DNA of 19,090 nt, from positions 1 through 19,090 of the forward strand of contig URUL01000033.1 of NCBI GenBank assembly GCA_900551005.1, given 5' to 3'. The notes under the pieces were generated by a model. That model searched no databases. It had not been told where the DNA came from and worked only from the letters and a program-made list of their open reading frames with translations. Position numbers and translations under genes: made by a program. Below, in pieces: positions 1 through 8,290 of this stretch. Source of the stretch: an uncultured Ruminococcus sp. (lineage in GTDB: Bacteria > Bacillota > Clostridia > Oscillospirales > CAG-272). Each line of letters starts with the position of its first letter. Position 1 is the stretch's first letter.

Positions 1-337
1 TAGGGTCTCCGTAGCCGTTCAATTCCCATACACCGGGAACCTGAAGGTCATCCCAGCCCTTGTCGTTGAAATTAGTCTGGTAAAAATCTGTCGGACGTGC
101 TTCCGCGTGTCTCACCCAGTTGAATTTCCAAAGACCGTTTAAAGTCATAAAATTCGCTGAGTTTTCTTTGATGCCGGCTTTAGCTTCATCAGCCGATGCG
201 TAAGCAAAATAATTAGTGTGCATGACAGAGCGGTTTACGGAATTCACTTCCGGGTCTTTCCACTCATTGAAGCTTTGCGCTTGAATTGCCGTCAGTCCCA
301 ATGCCGCCAGGCAGCAGGAAAGTAGTTGTTTCTTCAT
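1..337 (-). CDS. GH2 beta-galactosidase, N-terminal part only (Bacteroidetes type)
   Basis: Reading leftward from ATG at 337, an open frame of 112 codons runs off the window edge. It starts MKKQLLSCCLAALGLTAIQA, a cleavable signal peptide, and continues with FNEWKDPEVNSVNR, LNGLWKFNWVRHAEARPTDF and WDDLQVPGVWELNGYGDP. These segments match the N-terminal galactose-binding/jelly-roll domain of Bacteroides and relatives' exported GH2 beta-galactosidases, which cleave terminal beta-galactosides in the periplasm. No Shine-Dalgarno precedes the ATG; the leader is A-rich (acaaaaaccc), as usual in Bacteroidetes. A -7-like box lies at 370-377. The catalytic domain is outside the window, so specificity (galactosidase or another GH2 activity) cannot be settled. 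Everything from 561 onward looks clostridial, so this fragment is phylogenetically out of place. Confidence 0.88.
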   Translation of the reverse strand, partial: MKKQLLSCCLAALGLTAIQAQSFNEWKDPEVNSVNRSVMHTNYFAYASADEAKAGIKENSANFMTLNGLWKFNWVRHAEARPTDFYQTNFNDKGWDDLQVPGVWELNGYGDP

Positions 338-369
338 GGGTTTTTGTATTAGGTTTGAATTTCGGGAGT

Positions 370-377
370 CAAAGATA
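370..377 (-). promoter_or_regulatory. Bacteroidetes-type -7 promoter box
   Basis: On the minus strand TATCTTTG fits the Bacteroides primary sigma -7 consensus TAnnTTTG exactly, 32 bases upstream of the GH2 ATG. The -33 element is not clear. This is the basis for placing at least 338-377 on the Bacteroidetes side of the junction. Confidence 0.55.
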
Positions 378-560
378 GGGAATAATTTGATTAGTAAAGG
401 AGAATAATGAGTCTAATAAGTATATCTATGGTTCAATTTTAATTTATTTATGAACTATAAAATGAAGTATAATAAAGATGCATTGTTTATGCATAGATTT
501 GCGATGAAGGAAGAACTTGGTGAGTTGATCTTTGAAGTTTTATTTTTCGTGTATGTAAAG

Positions 561-1760
561 TCAATAAGAAACGATGAATTGGATGTTTTTTGTTGTTGGG
601 ATATCGTTGATATTGCCGTCGTCGTTTGTATTCCGCCCTACAACTCTGTCGAGCGTCATGCTGCTGCCGCTGACAAGGAAAGCACTTTCGCCGTCCTTCA
701 TCAGGTAGCCGTCCTCGTCGGTACTGCCGTCACAGCGGTACGGCAAAAACAGGATGATGCCCTTCGGCACTTTGAAGCGCACGATTTTGTCAAAGGTGAT
801 CGGCGTCATGACCTTGTTTATGCCTTCGCCTACATAAAAGCTGCCGCTTTTGTAAACCTCTCTACCGTCCAGCAACAGGGAGAGCGTATATGTTCCTTCG
901 GAAAGGTCGCCGAAGGTGTAGAAGTTTGTTTCGGCTTCCGTATTCACGGCAAGCGTGAATGTTGATTTCTGCGTGTTGTTTCTCAGCACAAGCAGCATTT
1001 TTTCTACCGTACTCTTGGCATAGACGGCGTTGTTTACCGTCATTTCCACAGAAACCTTAGCTGTCATGGAGCAGGGGTAGTCCTCTGCCGCTCTTTCCGC
1101 GACCGCGACACCGTTTTTATATGCCGTGACGGTCACAGACACGATCTCATAGATGCGGCTGAGCTTCCATACACCGTTCCATGCAGTGCCGGCATTGCCG
1201 AGGTCGATTTTATCTGTTTGCAGTGTGTCTTTATCGTCCAGTGTTTTGTAAATGACGGTTGCCACGGCACTGTCAATGCCCGCTCCGATTGAAGCGCGTA
1301 TATTGAGCGTGCTTCCGATGATGTAGCCGTCACGATTGCGCTCCAGTGAAACATCAAGCTTATCGATGCTCCAGCCGTCCGGTGTTTTTGCCGTGACGGT
1401 CATGCTCGCATCGGATTCATTGCCCGCACCGTCATAGGCTTTTATATAATAGGAATATTCCGTATCGATCGCAAGCCCTTCGTCGATGAAGGTACGCTTT
1501 GTCGTGTCTCGGATAAGCACACCGTCGCGATATATGCGATAGCCCGACACGCGGACGTTATCCGTTGCCCGCGTCCAGTTAAGAGTGATGCTTGTTCCGC
1601 TTATCTGCGGTGTCACGACAGCGGGAGCGGTGGGCTTTTCCGTATCGGGTGCGCCTGTCGGCTTACCCATTGCGGAAGCGGCACTGCTGCGCATGCCTGC
1701 CGCATTTTCAAAGACGATCTCGTAGGTATAAATTCTGTTGCTGTCAAGATTTGTGTCATT
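561..1760 (-). pseudogene. C-terminal segment of the subtilase, cut off by an in-frame TAA (FN3 domains and tail)
   Basis: This segment is in the same frame as the protease upstream of it and is separated only by the TAA at 1761-1763. From 1760 to 1695 the frame reads NDTNLDSNRIYTYEIVFENAAG, the second half of a fibronectin III domain whose first half lies before the stop. A second complete FN3 follows (APAVVTPQISGTSITLNWTR ... YRIYRDGVLI ... YYIKAYDGAGN), then about 250 residues of beta-rich sequence of unknown family, ending FIVSY before TGA at 561. The first in-frame ATG after the stop is at 1694, but it has no Shine-Dalgarno, so independent translation is unlikely. Either the gene is truly broken or the TAA is a sequencing/assembly error. 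The 3' end lies close to the suspected foreign junction and may itself be truncated. Confidence 0.8.
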
Positions 1761-4700
1761 TTAGGAGGTATATTCCTCCGTGAGGCAGCCGAGTGTTACT
1801 CCGTCGCGGGTAATCCACAGCTTTCCCGTACCGACGGGAGCATCCCATGCGAGCTTCAGCTCGCCTGCCTCGCCGTTTGTCACCTTGAAGCCGGTGATCG
1901 GGCTGACGTAAGAGGGTACGCTCTCGACGCTTGTTTCTGCTGTTGCATCCGACTCTCCCGTCAGCTTTGAAACTGCCGAGAAGGTGTAGCTTCCGTATTC
2001 GGTAAGCGGCACACTCAGTCTGTATATGCCGTTTGCGGGAAGCGTTACGGGACTCAGCGTCTTAGCGGCGCCGCCCGGCGTCGTGTAGGAAACGCTAACA
2101 ACCGCACCTGCCTTGCCGCTTATCGTCAGAATCACGTCATCAGCCGCCGCATTCGGGGCAGACAGAGTGACAAAGTGTGCGCTCGGTGCGCCGGATACCT
2201 TAAAGGCAAAAGTTGTTTCCTTGGAGGTAAGCGCACTTTCCGTGTCGCCCGCAAAGGAGATGACCGCTTCATATTCGCCGGCTTCGAGCTTTCCGAGATT
2301 TATTCCCGTCCAGTCAAAGAACTCTTTTTTCTGCCAGTCGCCGCCTGCTTTGCGGTATTTTATTTCAAGGGGGAGCAGCCTGACCTCACCTGTTATGCCC
2401 ATCTTGGGGTTGCCTCCCGTAACGTGGCGTATATCTGTTATGCGCAATCCGACCGTGACGGTCGCGTTCAGATCTATGAGAACATCCTGCTCTGTGGTAA
2501 ATTCGCTCTGCGCGGGTGAGCCGACGAAGGAGTCAATCTCTCGCCCGTTTACGGCAAATTCTGTCTGATTCAGAGGAAGCGTCAGCATGAATACCGTGCC
2601 GCTGCCTTCCCACTCGAAGCTGCGCTCCGCAAGCTTTGCATACATTCCAGTGACGCCGCTGTCAAGCATGAACTTCTGAGTACTGTAAACATACATACTG
2701 TTTCCGTCGGAGTTGTCCATTACAATGCCGCCCAGCTCCGGAATCAGGGAAAGCGAGGAGTTGCTGCTGTCATTATTGGATATGTTGTATTCCCGAAATT
2801 CTTCTTCCGCAAGGACTACATTTGTTCCCTCTGCCGCAACATTGACACCGCGGTAGAAAACATAGTAGGTTTCCGTCTTGTCGCTGCCATATACCGAATC
2901 CACTCCGCCGACATGGTAGGAGCCAACCGGGATTTTGTCATAGGCACTTGTTGTAAAGGTATGTCCTCCGTAGCTTACAAACAGCAGAGGAGAGTAAACC
3001 TGTCTTCCGTTTTGACCCAGATAAACCTTAAGTTCGCCGAATTCCGCATCCGGTTTTGTTACGGTACGGGTGGAATTTGCGGGGTCATATGGGAAATAAT
3101 CAAAGAACATGATGCTATCGCTGTTGTTGCTGAGTCTGACTGCTACAAACACATCCGTGACGTCATCCCAATCTTTCGCGTCGAGATAAACGATGTAGGT
3201 TCCGTCCTCTTCCGTTTTATAGCCGATGGCTGTCGGAGTTTCTACTTTTCCGTTGCGGACAATGTAGATATTTCCCTGCTCAACCGAAGCATAAGCGGAC
3301 GTATAGCCCTCGGGAACCTCCAGGCGGAGCGTCATCATTTTATCGAGCTTCACATGGAGCGTTTTCGTCACCGTATTGAACTGATACGGCAGAAAGTCCA
3401 CATAGGGCGTACCATCATAGGACAAATCGGTTTCCAGCGCATAGCGGACATTCAGAATGTAGTCACATTCGGCAATCGGCATTGTCGGCCAGCGGTTGAT
3501 ACCGCCTGCATACAGCGTGCCGGGATAGTCCTCAACCATGCCGGAATAATAGTCCGTCGTATCTTCCTCATTTGCGCTTTTCATGCTGAATTCGTTGGCT
3601 GTACTGTTAAAATACTGATTCGTTGAGGTGGAGTAAGCGCTTTCCATGATCTCACCGCCGACAAGGATATTGCCCTTATCGTCTACGGCTTTATGAACAA
3701 TCGTAGTGTTTTCTCCGTAGCAAAGCGTATCGGTGCCTATGTCAAATTGTGTGATTATTTTTGTAGGATCGAAGTCAATGGAATTCATCGTATTGACATC
3801 GACCTCTCCGAGAATATGCGTCACATGACAATATCTTCTTATTGTACTTTCCGTTCCGCCGGATGTAACGTATTTATAGCGGATGACATCATATATGCCG
3901 ACGGCAAGATTCTGCGTTACAGGCGAGAGATATACTGTTTTGATATCTGTCCCGTACAGATTCAGCGACATACCGTCGCCGGCGGAGAGAATACTGCCGT
4001 TTGATGCGGCGACCGTCCAGAGGTCTCCGTTGCCGAGAGAATCCACCGCGGAAATCGTTATCTCGCGAGCCGCGTCGATATCCTCAGCGAGAGAAATTTC
4101 GGTTTTGCTTCCGTCCTGAACGGCGGTCGCAAATATGAGATATCGATTTGCCTCATCTCTGACAAAGAAGCGATGCTCGCCATCCGAAAGGTAGAAGGTT
4201 ATATCGCCCGCGCTATCGGTACTGCCGAGGTCTATGCTGTCGCTTCCATTGCAAAGCTTGATATCGGCATAGGAAAGCGTCACCGTACTGCCGCTGAAAT
4301 GAAGCGTGGTTTTCTGCGCTTCGTCGCCGCCGAGAGAGATTTCCGGAGCAAAAGCACTCGTTTTTGTGAAAATCATATCGTCTGTCACAAAGCTGAAGGT
4401 CAGCCGTCCGCCGTTTTCATCAAAAAGCTTTTTGTCAACCTCAATTTCGGACGAAGAAGCACCTCCGACTTTCTGTAAAAACTTTCCCGTATCAGCGTTG
4501 TATACGGAAATCTGTCCGGCAATGGCACTTCCTGCGGGGTCGTAAATGTATATATTCGCTTTTGTCACCACAAGGCTGTTGCGGATGACCGTTGCATATT
4601 CCGAAAAGTTTTGCACTGTCGTTGCATCCTTATTTGCTTCCGCTTCCGCCGCCGTGCGATAGAAAATTTTCAACGTAATGTTTCCGTCCTCAAAGCCTGA

Positions 4701-6215
4701 TGTGTCAAGCGTAAATATGTACTCCGTCTGCTCCGTTGCCGTTTTTAAAACAGGCTCGGAGGTATACAGCGCAGTTCCTTCTTCGTTATAAACAACAAGC
4801 GTTGCATCCTTTGCAAGTGTCGCACCGACGGTGAGTCTTCCTGTGATTTCCACAGTACCGGTCAGCACATTGCGGCACTCAATTCCGCCCTGAATCGTGA
4901 CGCGTGTCGCTTTCACGGAGCTGATGAACGCCTGTCTGACGCTGTCATCCATGTCCGTCATATTCCTGAAATTGTAGACATGATAGTTTTTGTTGTAATA
5001 TGACACTCCGCCGTGACCGTATGCAAACATGCGCTTGGCGGCGGTGATGGCTTCGGGGTTGGTTCTGCCCCCGAGAAGCGAGAACATGACCGCCGTATAG
5101 CCGGAGATTGCCGCGCAGGATGCGGACGTGCCGGTAAAACGTGCATATCCGCCGCCGGGCTCGGTGGTCAAAAGACTGCTCCCATCGTGCCCGACATAGT
5201 CATATCCGGGAACATCACTGTATTTTGCGCAGTAAGAGAACGACTGAATATTTGCGCTCGAATAATATCCGGCGAGAACAGGATAAGCATCCTGAAGATC
5301 CGCAGGATAAAATCCGGAGTAAGTCGTACTGCTGTTGTAACCGGTGTCGTTTCCGCCGGCGCAGATTGAGAAAACATTTTGTCGGCGCGCATCGCGGATT
5401 GCATTGGCAAGCGCCGTCGGATAGTATGACATATTTGCGCCGAAGGACATATTCAGAATATCCGCACCGTTTTCTATAGCCCAATAAATACCGCGCACGA
5501 CATCGGCAATCTTGCCCTTGCCGTCCTCGCCGAGCACGCGTACGGGGATCAGCTCGAGGGGATATTTACCTGCCATTCCGCAAAAGCCCACGCCGTTATC
5601 CGCCTCGGCTCCGATAAGTCCGGCTACTTTTGTGCCGTGCCCGTTCGCACCGATATCGGAATTTATGCCCTTGGCGATTGCCGCATCATTTATTGCGTCA
5701 TAGCCCGCAACCACGCGATTGACAAGGTCCTCATGCGTCGCATCTATACCGGTATCCAGCACGGCAACGCGCACTGTGTAAAGAGAGCTGAGTCCCGCCT
5801 CGTCCGCCAGTATTCCCAGAGTATCGAGAAACGGCGCTGATACGTAAGTATCACTGATTCTCGGGTCGGTGGGAGCGGTTCCGAAATCCTCGGCTATACC
5901 CGCCGCCTCAAGTGTGTAGTTATAGGTTACCGACTCAATGTTCGGCATTTTTTCATAGCGTACGGCTTCCTCATAGGAGCCGTCCACCAGCAGCATATTG
6001 CCGCCGAGCATCCGTCCGCCGTATACCGTCCGGAATACCTCCAGCGCACCTGCACTTGAAAATTCAAGGATCAGTCCGTCGCTGTCTCCCGTCGGATAGC
6101 CGACTGTTGACGAGGATCTGTCGATCCCCTCTGCCATAACCTGCATCGGCACCATACCGAGCAGCATGATAACGCTGAGCAGCAGGCTGATCAGTTTGGT
6201 TGCTTTTTTACTCAT
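1761..6215 (-). CDS. Secreted subtilisin-like serine protease (peptidase S8) with large C-terminal beta domains, ended early by a stop
   Basis: An exported S8 protease. Numbering from the in-frame ATG at 6236, the triad is Asp161 (VLDTGID), His200 (GHGTKVAG) and Ser371 (GTSAS), with oxyanion Asn296 (AGGND); all are intact. ATG 6215 (MSKKATKLISLLL) is preferred as start because GAGAGG lies 9 bases before it, whereas 6236 has no ribosome site. A hydrophobic signal peptide ends near MAEG. Residues ~50-115 look like a propeptide. After ~450 come about 1000 residues of repetitive beta-sandwich-like sequence without a family I can name, then the first half of an FN3 domain ending EEYTS. Total length is ~1484 residues, or ~1884 if the stop is read through. 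No LPXTG anchor or transmembrane tail is visible. It follows the 138-aa gene by 42 bases, probably one operon, and is divergent from the sensor cassette. Confidence 0.92.
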   Translation of the reverse strand: MSKKATKLISLLLSVIMLLGMVPMQVMAEGIDRSSSTVGYPTGDSDGLILEFSSAGALEVFRTVYGGRMLGGNMLLVDGSYEEAVRYEKMPNIESVTYNYTLEAAGIAEDFGTAPTDPRISDTYVSAPFLDTLGILADEAGLSSLYTVRVAVLDTGIDATHEDLVNRVVAGYDAINDAAIAKGINSDIGANGHGTKVAGLIGAEADNGVGFCGMAGKYPLELIPVRVLGEDGKGKIADVVRGIYWAIENGADILNMSFGANMSYYPTALANAIRDARRQNVFSICAGGNDTGYNSSTTYSGFYPADLQDAYPVLAGYYSSANIQSFSYCAKYSDVPGYDYVGHDGSSLLTTEPGGGYARFTGTSASCAAISGYTAVMFSLLGGRTNPEAITAAKRMFAYGHGGVSYYNKNYHVYNFRNMTDMDDSVRQAFISSVKATRVTIQGGIECRNVLTGTVEITGRLTVGATLAKDATLVVYNEEGTALYTSEPVLKTATEQTEYIFTLDTSGFEDGNITLKIFYRTAAEAEANKDATTVQNFSEYATVIRNSLVVTKANIYIYDPAGSAIAGQISVYNADTGKFLQKVGGASSSEIEVDKKLFDENGGRLTFSFVTDDMIFTKTSAFAPEISLGGDEAQKTTLHFSGSTVTLSYADIKLCNGSDSIDLGSTDSAGDITFYLSDGEHRFFVRDEANRYLIFATAVQDGSKTEISLAEDIDAAREITISAVDSLGNGDLWTVAASNGSILSAGDGMSLNLYGTDIKTVYLSPVTQNLAVGIYDVIRYKYVTSGGTESTIRRYCHVTHILGEVDVNTMNSIDFDPTKIITQFDIGTDTLCYGENTTIVHKAVDDKGNILVGGEIMESAYSTSTNQYFNSTANEFSMKSANEEDTTDYYSGMVEDYPGTLYAGGINRWPTMPIAECDYILNVRYALETDLSYDGTPYVDFLPYQFNTVTKTLHVKLDKMMTLRLEVPEGYTSAYASVEQGNIYIVRNGKVETPTAIGYKTEEDGTYIVYLDAKDWDDVTDVFVAVRLSNNSDSIMFFDYFPYDPANSTRTVTKPDAEFGELKVYLGQNGRQVYSPLLFVSYGGHTFTTSAYDKIPVGSYHVGGVDSVYGSDKTETYYVFYRGVNVAAEGTNVVLAEEEFREYNISNNDSSNSSLSLIPELGGIVMDNSDGNSMYVYSTQKFMLDSGVTGMYAKLAERSFEWEGSGTVFMLTLPLNQTEFAVNGREIDSFVGSPAQSEFTTEQDVLIDLNATVTVGLRITDIRHVTGGNPKMGITGEVRLLPLEIKYRKAGGDWQKKEFFDWTGINLGKLEAGEYEAVISFAGDTESALTSKETTFAFKVSGAPSAHFVTLSAPNAAADDVILTISGKAGAVVSVSYTTPGGAAKTLSPVTLPANGIYRLSVPLTEYGSYTFSAVSKLTGESDATAETSVESVPSYVSPITGFKVTNGEAGELKLAWDAPVGTGKLWITRDGVTLGCLTEEYTS

Positions 6216-6257
6216 TGCTTTGTTCCTCTCTTTCATATCGGTGATTGTTGATTATCT

Positions 6258-6674
6258 TCAGGCACTCGGTTTTTCTTCTGCGGCGAGTCCGTTCATGAGG
6301 AAGATCAGTCGCGGCAGTACCGTTTCCCTCCATGCGCCGATCTCCGGAACAGATACCTGTCCTTCCAGCTTGCCGTATGGAGTGTCAAAAATAAAGAAGC
6401 CGTAATTTCCGCGTTCATTGTCCGCCTCACGTTCCATCAGCAGTGTGTGCATGGTGCGTTCGTTCTCGCGGTATTCGGATTTTTTGTACTGCGGAAAGCC
6501 CACGCATTTTTCATAGACATCAAGACAACTCTCAAAGCTGATTACATACCGCTTCTGACGGTCGTCGATAAACAGGAAATTGCATCCCCTGTGGTCGGTG
6601 TCGAAATGGTAATCCGCATCCGGAATCACAGGGATATAAAACCCGTCGAACATTCTGTAGTCATTTTTGTGCAT
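6258..6674 (-). CDS. 138-aa conserved-looking hypothetical protein upstream of the subtilase
   Basis: A soluble 138-residue protein with no signal peptide or membrane segment. It begins MHKNDYRMFDGFYIPVIPDA and contains RGCNFLFIDDRQKRYVISFE and NYGFFIFDTPYGKLEGQVSV. The ATG at 6674 has a strong ribosome site (AGGAGG, 7 bases upstream). It ends 42 bases before the preferred protease start, so the two are probably co-transcribed. I do not recognise the family. Its cytoplasmic character and position suggest a small accessory or regulatory role tied to the protease, but nothing in the sequence proves that. Confidence 0.8.
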   Translation of the reverse strand: MHKNDYRMFDGFYIPVIPDADYHFDTDHRGCNFLFIDDRQKRYVISFESCLDVYEKCVGFPQYKKSEYRENERTMHTLLMEREADNERGNYGFFIFDTPYGKLEGQVSVPEIGAWRETVLPRLIFLMNGLAAEEKPSA

Positions 6675-6717
6675 TTGTTGTCCTCCTTTTTCCGTGTAAT
6701 AAGCTCACCGAAAACAA

Positions 6718-6746
6718 TTGACTAAATCAACGAAGTATGATATAAT
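6718..6746 (+). promoter_or_regulatory. Sigma-A promoter of the SBP/LuxR/XRE operon
   Basis: TTGACT at 6718-6723 and TATAAT at 6741-6746 are separated by 17 bases, a near-consensus vegetative promoter facing the solute-binding protein gene. Transcription would start near 6753 and give a leader of about 200 nt. The -35 lies in an imperfect palindrome, TTGACTAAATCAA (6718-6730, one mismatched pair), a possible operator within the divergent intergenic region. Confidence 0.75.
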
Positions 6747-6887
6747 AAAAATGATACGTAAAGCCTTTGCTTTCCCTTTGGGGTACAGTAACCGTTTTCT
6801 ATGGTTTTATTATACGGGTTTATCCGGATTTGTCCCCATACTGTTCGGTCAAAAGTCGAGGTTTTCAAAAAAATATTTTTATTTTTC

Positions 6888-6934
6888 CGGGTCAAAACCT
6901 ATACTTTTGCGGGAAAAGTATAGGTTTTGACCCG
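6888..6934. repeat. Perfect 21-bp inverted repeat (hairpin) just before the SBP ribosome site
   Basis: The arms at 6888-6908 and 6914-6934 are exactly complementary over 21 bp, with a 5-base GCGGG loop. The left arm begins CGGGTCAAAACC and the right ends GGTTTTGACCCG. It is preceded by an A/T-rich run (6867-6886) and followed, without a U-tract, by the GGAGG ribosome site (6938-6942). It therefore does not look like a simple terminator. It could be an RNA stabiliser, a translation-controlling element, a protein-binding palindrome or a small mobile palindromic unit. Confidence 0.85.
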
Positions 6935-6949
6935 TACGGAGGGCCCTTT

Positions 6950-8278
6950 ATGAAAAAGATGCTTGTGTTGCTGCTCGCACTCACATTTGCTCTTTTATGC
7001 TTCTCGGGATGCTCGGAGAAGTCACTTCTTGACCCGGACGAACCGGTCACGTTGACGCTGTGGCACACCTACGGCGAGCAGGCGGACTCGCCGATGAACC
7101 GCTTGGTTTCCGAATTCAACAAAACGGTCGGAAAAGAAAAAGGTATCGTTATCAGCGTCAAGCTCATGTCCAGTGCGGTAAAGATCGGAGGTCAGCTTGC
7201 CGAAGCGCAAAGCGGTGCACCCGGCGCGCTTGATATGCCGGACCTCTTTTTCTGCCACAACAGCGATGCCGAAAAACTCGGTGCGAAAAACCTTCTCGAT
7301 TGGAACGGTTACTTTACAAATGAGGAACGCGCCGGTTTTGTGCCGGACTTTCTTGCCGACGGCATGATTGATGAGCGGCTCGTTATTTTTCCCGTGTCCA
7401 AATCAACACATGTTCTGTACATAAACAAGCGTGAGTTTTCGCGCTTTGCCGCAGCAACGGGCGCGACCTACAGCGACCTTGCTACGTGGGACGGCTTTTT
7501 CCGTACTGCGGAAAAGTATTATGAGTATTCCGGCAAGCCCTTCTGCGCCTTTGATTATGTACAGCGCGCAGTAGAGCTGAATGCTATCGAAAAAGGGGCG
7601 AAGCCCGAAGAGCTTTACAAAGACGGCTACTATGATTTTGACAATGCCACACTGAAGGCTTCCTATATGCAGTTTGCCAAGGCACTTGCCAAGGGGCATA
7701 TCATGATTGCCGAGCTGTATTCAAATACTCATGTTATGACGGGTGACGTGCCCTGCGGCGCCGGCTCCTCTGCGGGTGTCATGTATTACAACGATACAGT
7801 TACATACCCGGACAACACCTCGGAACCGCTGGATCTGAAAATCCTGCCGCTTCCGCAGAATGAAAATTGTCCGAAGTATGCAATGCAGGCGGGCGTCGGG
7901 CTTTGCGCCTACAGAACCACCAATCAGAAAGCGGAAGCCGCTTCGGTTTTCGCACACTGGCTGACCGATGGCGAACGGAATCTTTCATTTGTTGCCGAAA
8001 CGGGATATATGCCCGTGCGTAACGATGCATATCAATCATTGAAATCATATTCTTTCCGTAAGGAATCCTATAAGGAGCTGTATTCGGCGCTCACGGAAAT
8101 CAGAAATACGCAAACCTTCCTGCGTGAGCCGAGCTTTGTGGGCTATTATAATAAGGTCAATACGCTCTTTGCCGAGCTTCGCCGTGCGCAGACAACCATG
8201 CCGGAACGGGTGAAGAACGGCGAGAGTGCCGACGCACTTGCAGGGGAGCTGTGGGAGCTGTTCAGTTCCGCAAAATAA
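6950..8278 (+). CDS. Lipoprotein extracellular solute-binding protein, family 1 (orphan, no permease nearby)
   Basis: A 442-aa protein with a lipoprotein signal: MKKMLVLLLALTFALLCFSG then Cys21, fitting the lipobox. The mature part starts VTLTLWHTYGEQADSPMNRL, the typical opening of family 1 solute-binding proteins that bind sugars or oligosaccharides outside the membrane. ATG 6950 is chosen for GGAGG 7 bases upstream and the signal peptide; the frame is open back to 6767, but that extension lies in the leader. No ABC permease or ATPase gene follows. Instead a membrane LuxR regulator starts 12 bases after the stop, which suggests a ligand-presenting co-receptor, or a binding protein using permeases encoded elsewhere. 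Ligand unknown. Confidence 0.9.
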   Translation: MKKMLVLLLALTFALLCFSGCSEKSLLDPDEPVTLTLWHTYGEQADSPMNRLVSEFNKTVGKEKGIVISVKLMSSAVKIGGQLAEAQSGAPGALDMPDLFFCHNSDAEKLGAKNLLDWNGYFTNEERAGFVPDFLADGMIDERLVIFPVSKSTHVLYINKREFSRFAAATGATYSDLATWDGFFRTAEKYYEYSGKPFCAFDYVQRAVELNAIEKGAKPEELYKDGYYDFDNATLKASYMQFAKALAKGHIMIAELYSNTHVMTGDVPCGAGSSAGVMYYNDTVTYPDNTSEPLDLKILPLPQNENCPKYAMQAGVGLCAYRTTNQKAEAASVFAHWLTDGERNLSFVAETGYMPVRNDAYQSLKSYSFRKESYKELYSALTEIRNTQTFLREPSFVGYYNKVNTLFAELRRAQTTMPERVKNGESADALAGELWELFSSAK

Positions 8279-8290
8279 CGGGGTGCCTTT

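Noticed and set aside
450..965. 171-aa plus-strand frame starting MNYKMKYNKDALFMHRF
   Set aside because: Most of it is the antisense of the protease C-terminal segment; no ribosome site, and the beginning lies in the junction zone.
1761..1763. Stop-codon reassignment or programmed read-through of TAA
   Set aside because: Several other genes here end in TAA (6950-8278, 9906-10130, recombinase), and no selenocysteine-type or read-through structure is evident; nonsense mutation or sequence error is simpler.
6767..6949. 61-residue N-terminal extension of the solute-binding protein
   Set aside because: The lipoprotein signal begins at 6950 with its own GGAGG site; the extension covers the AT-rich leader and the perfect hairpin.
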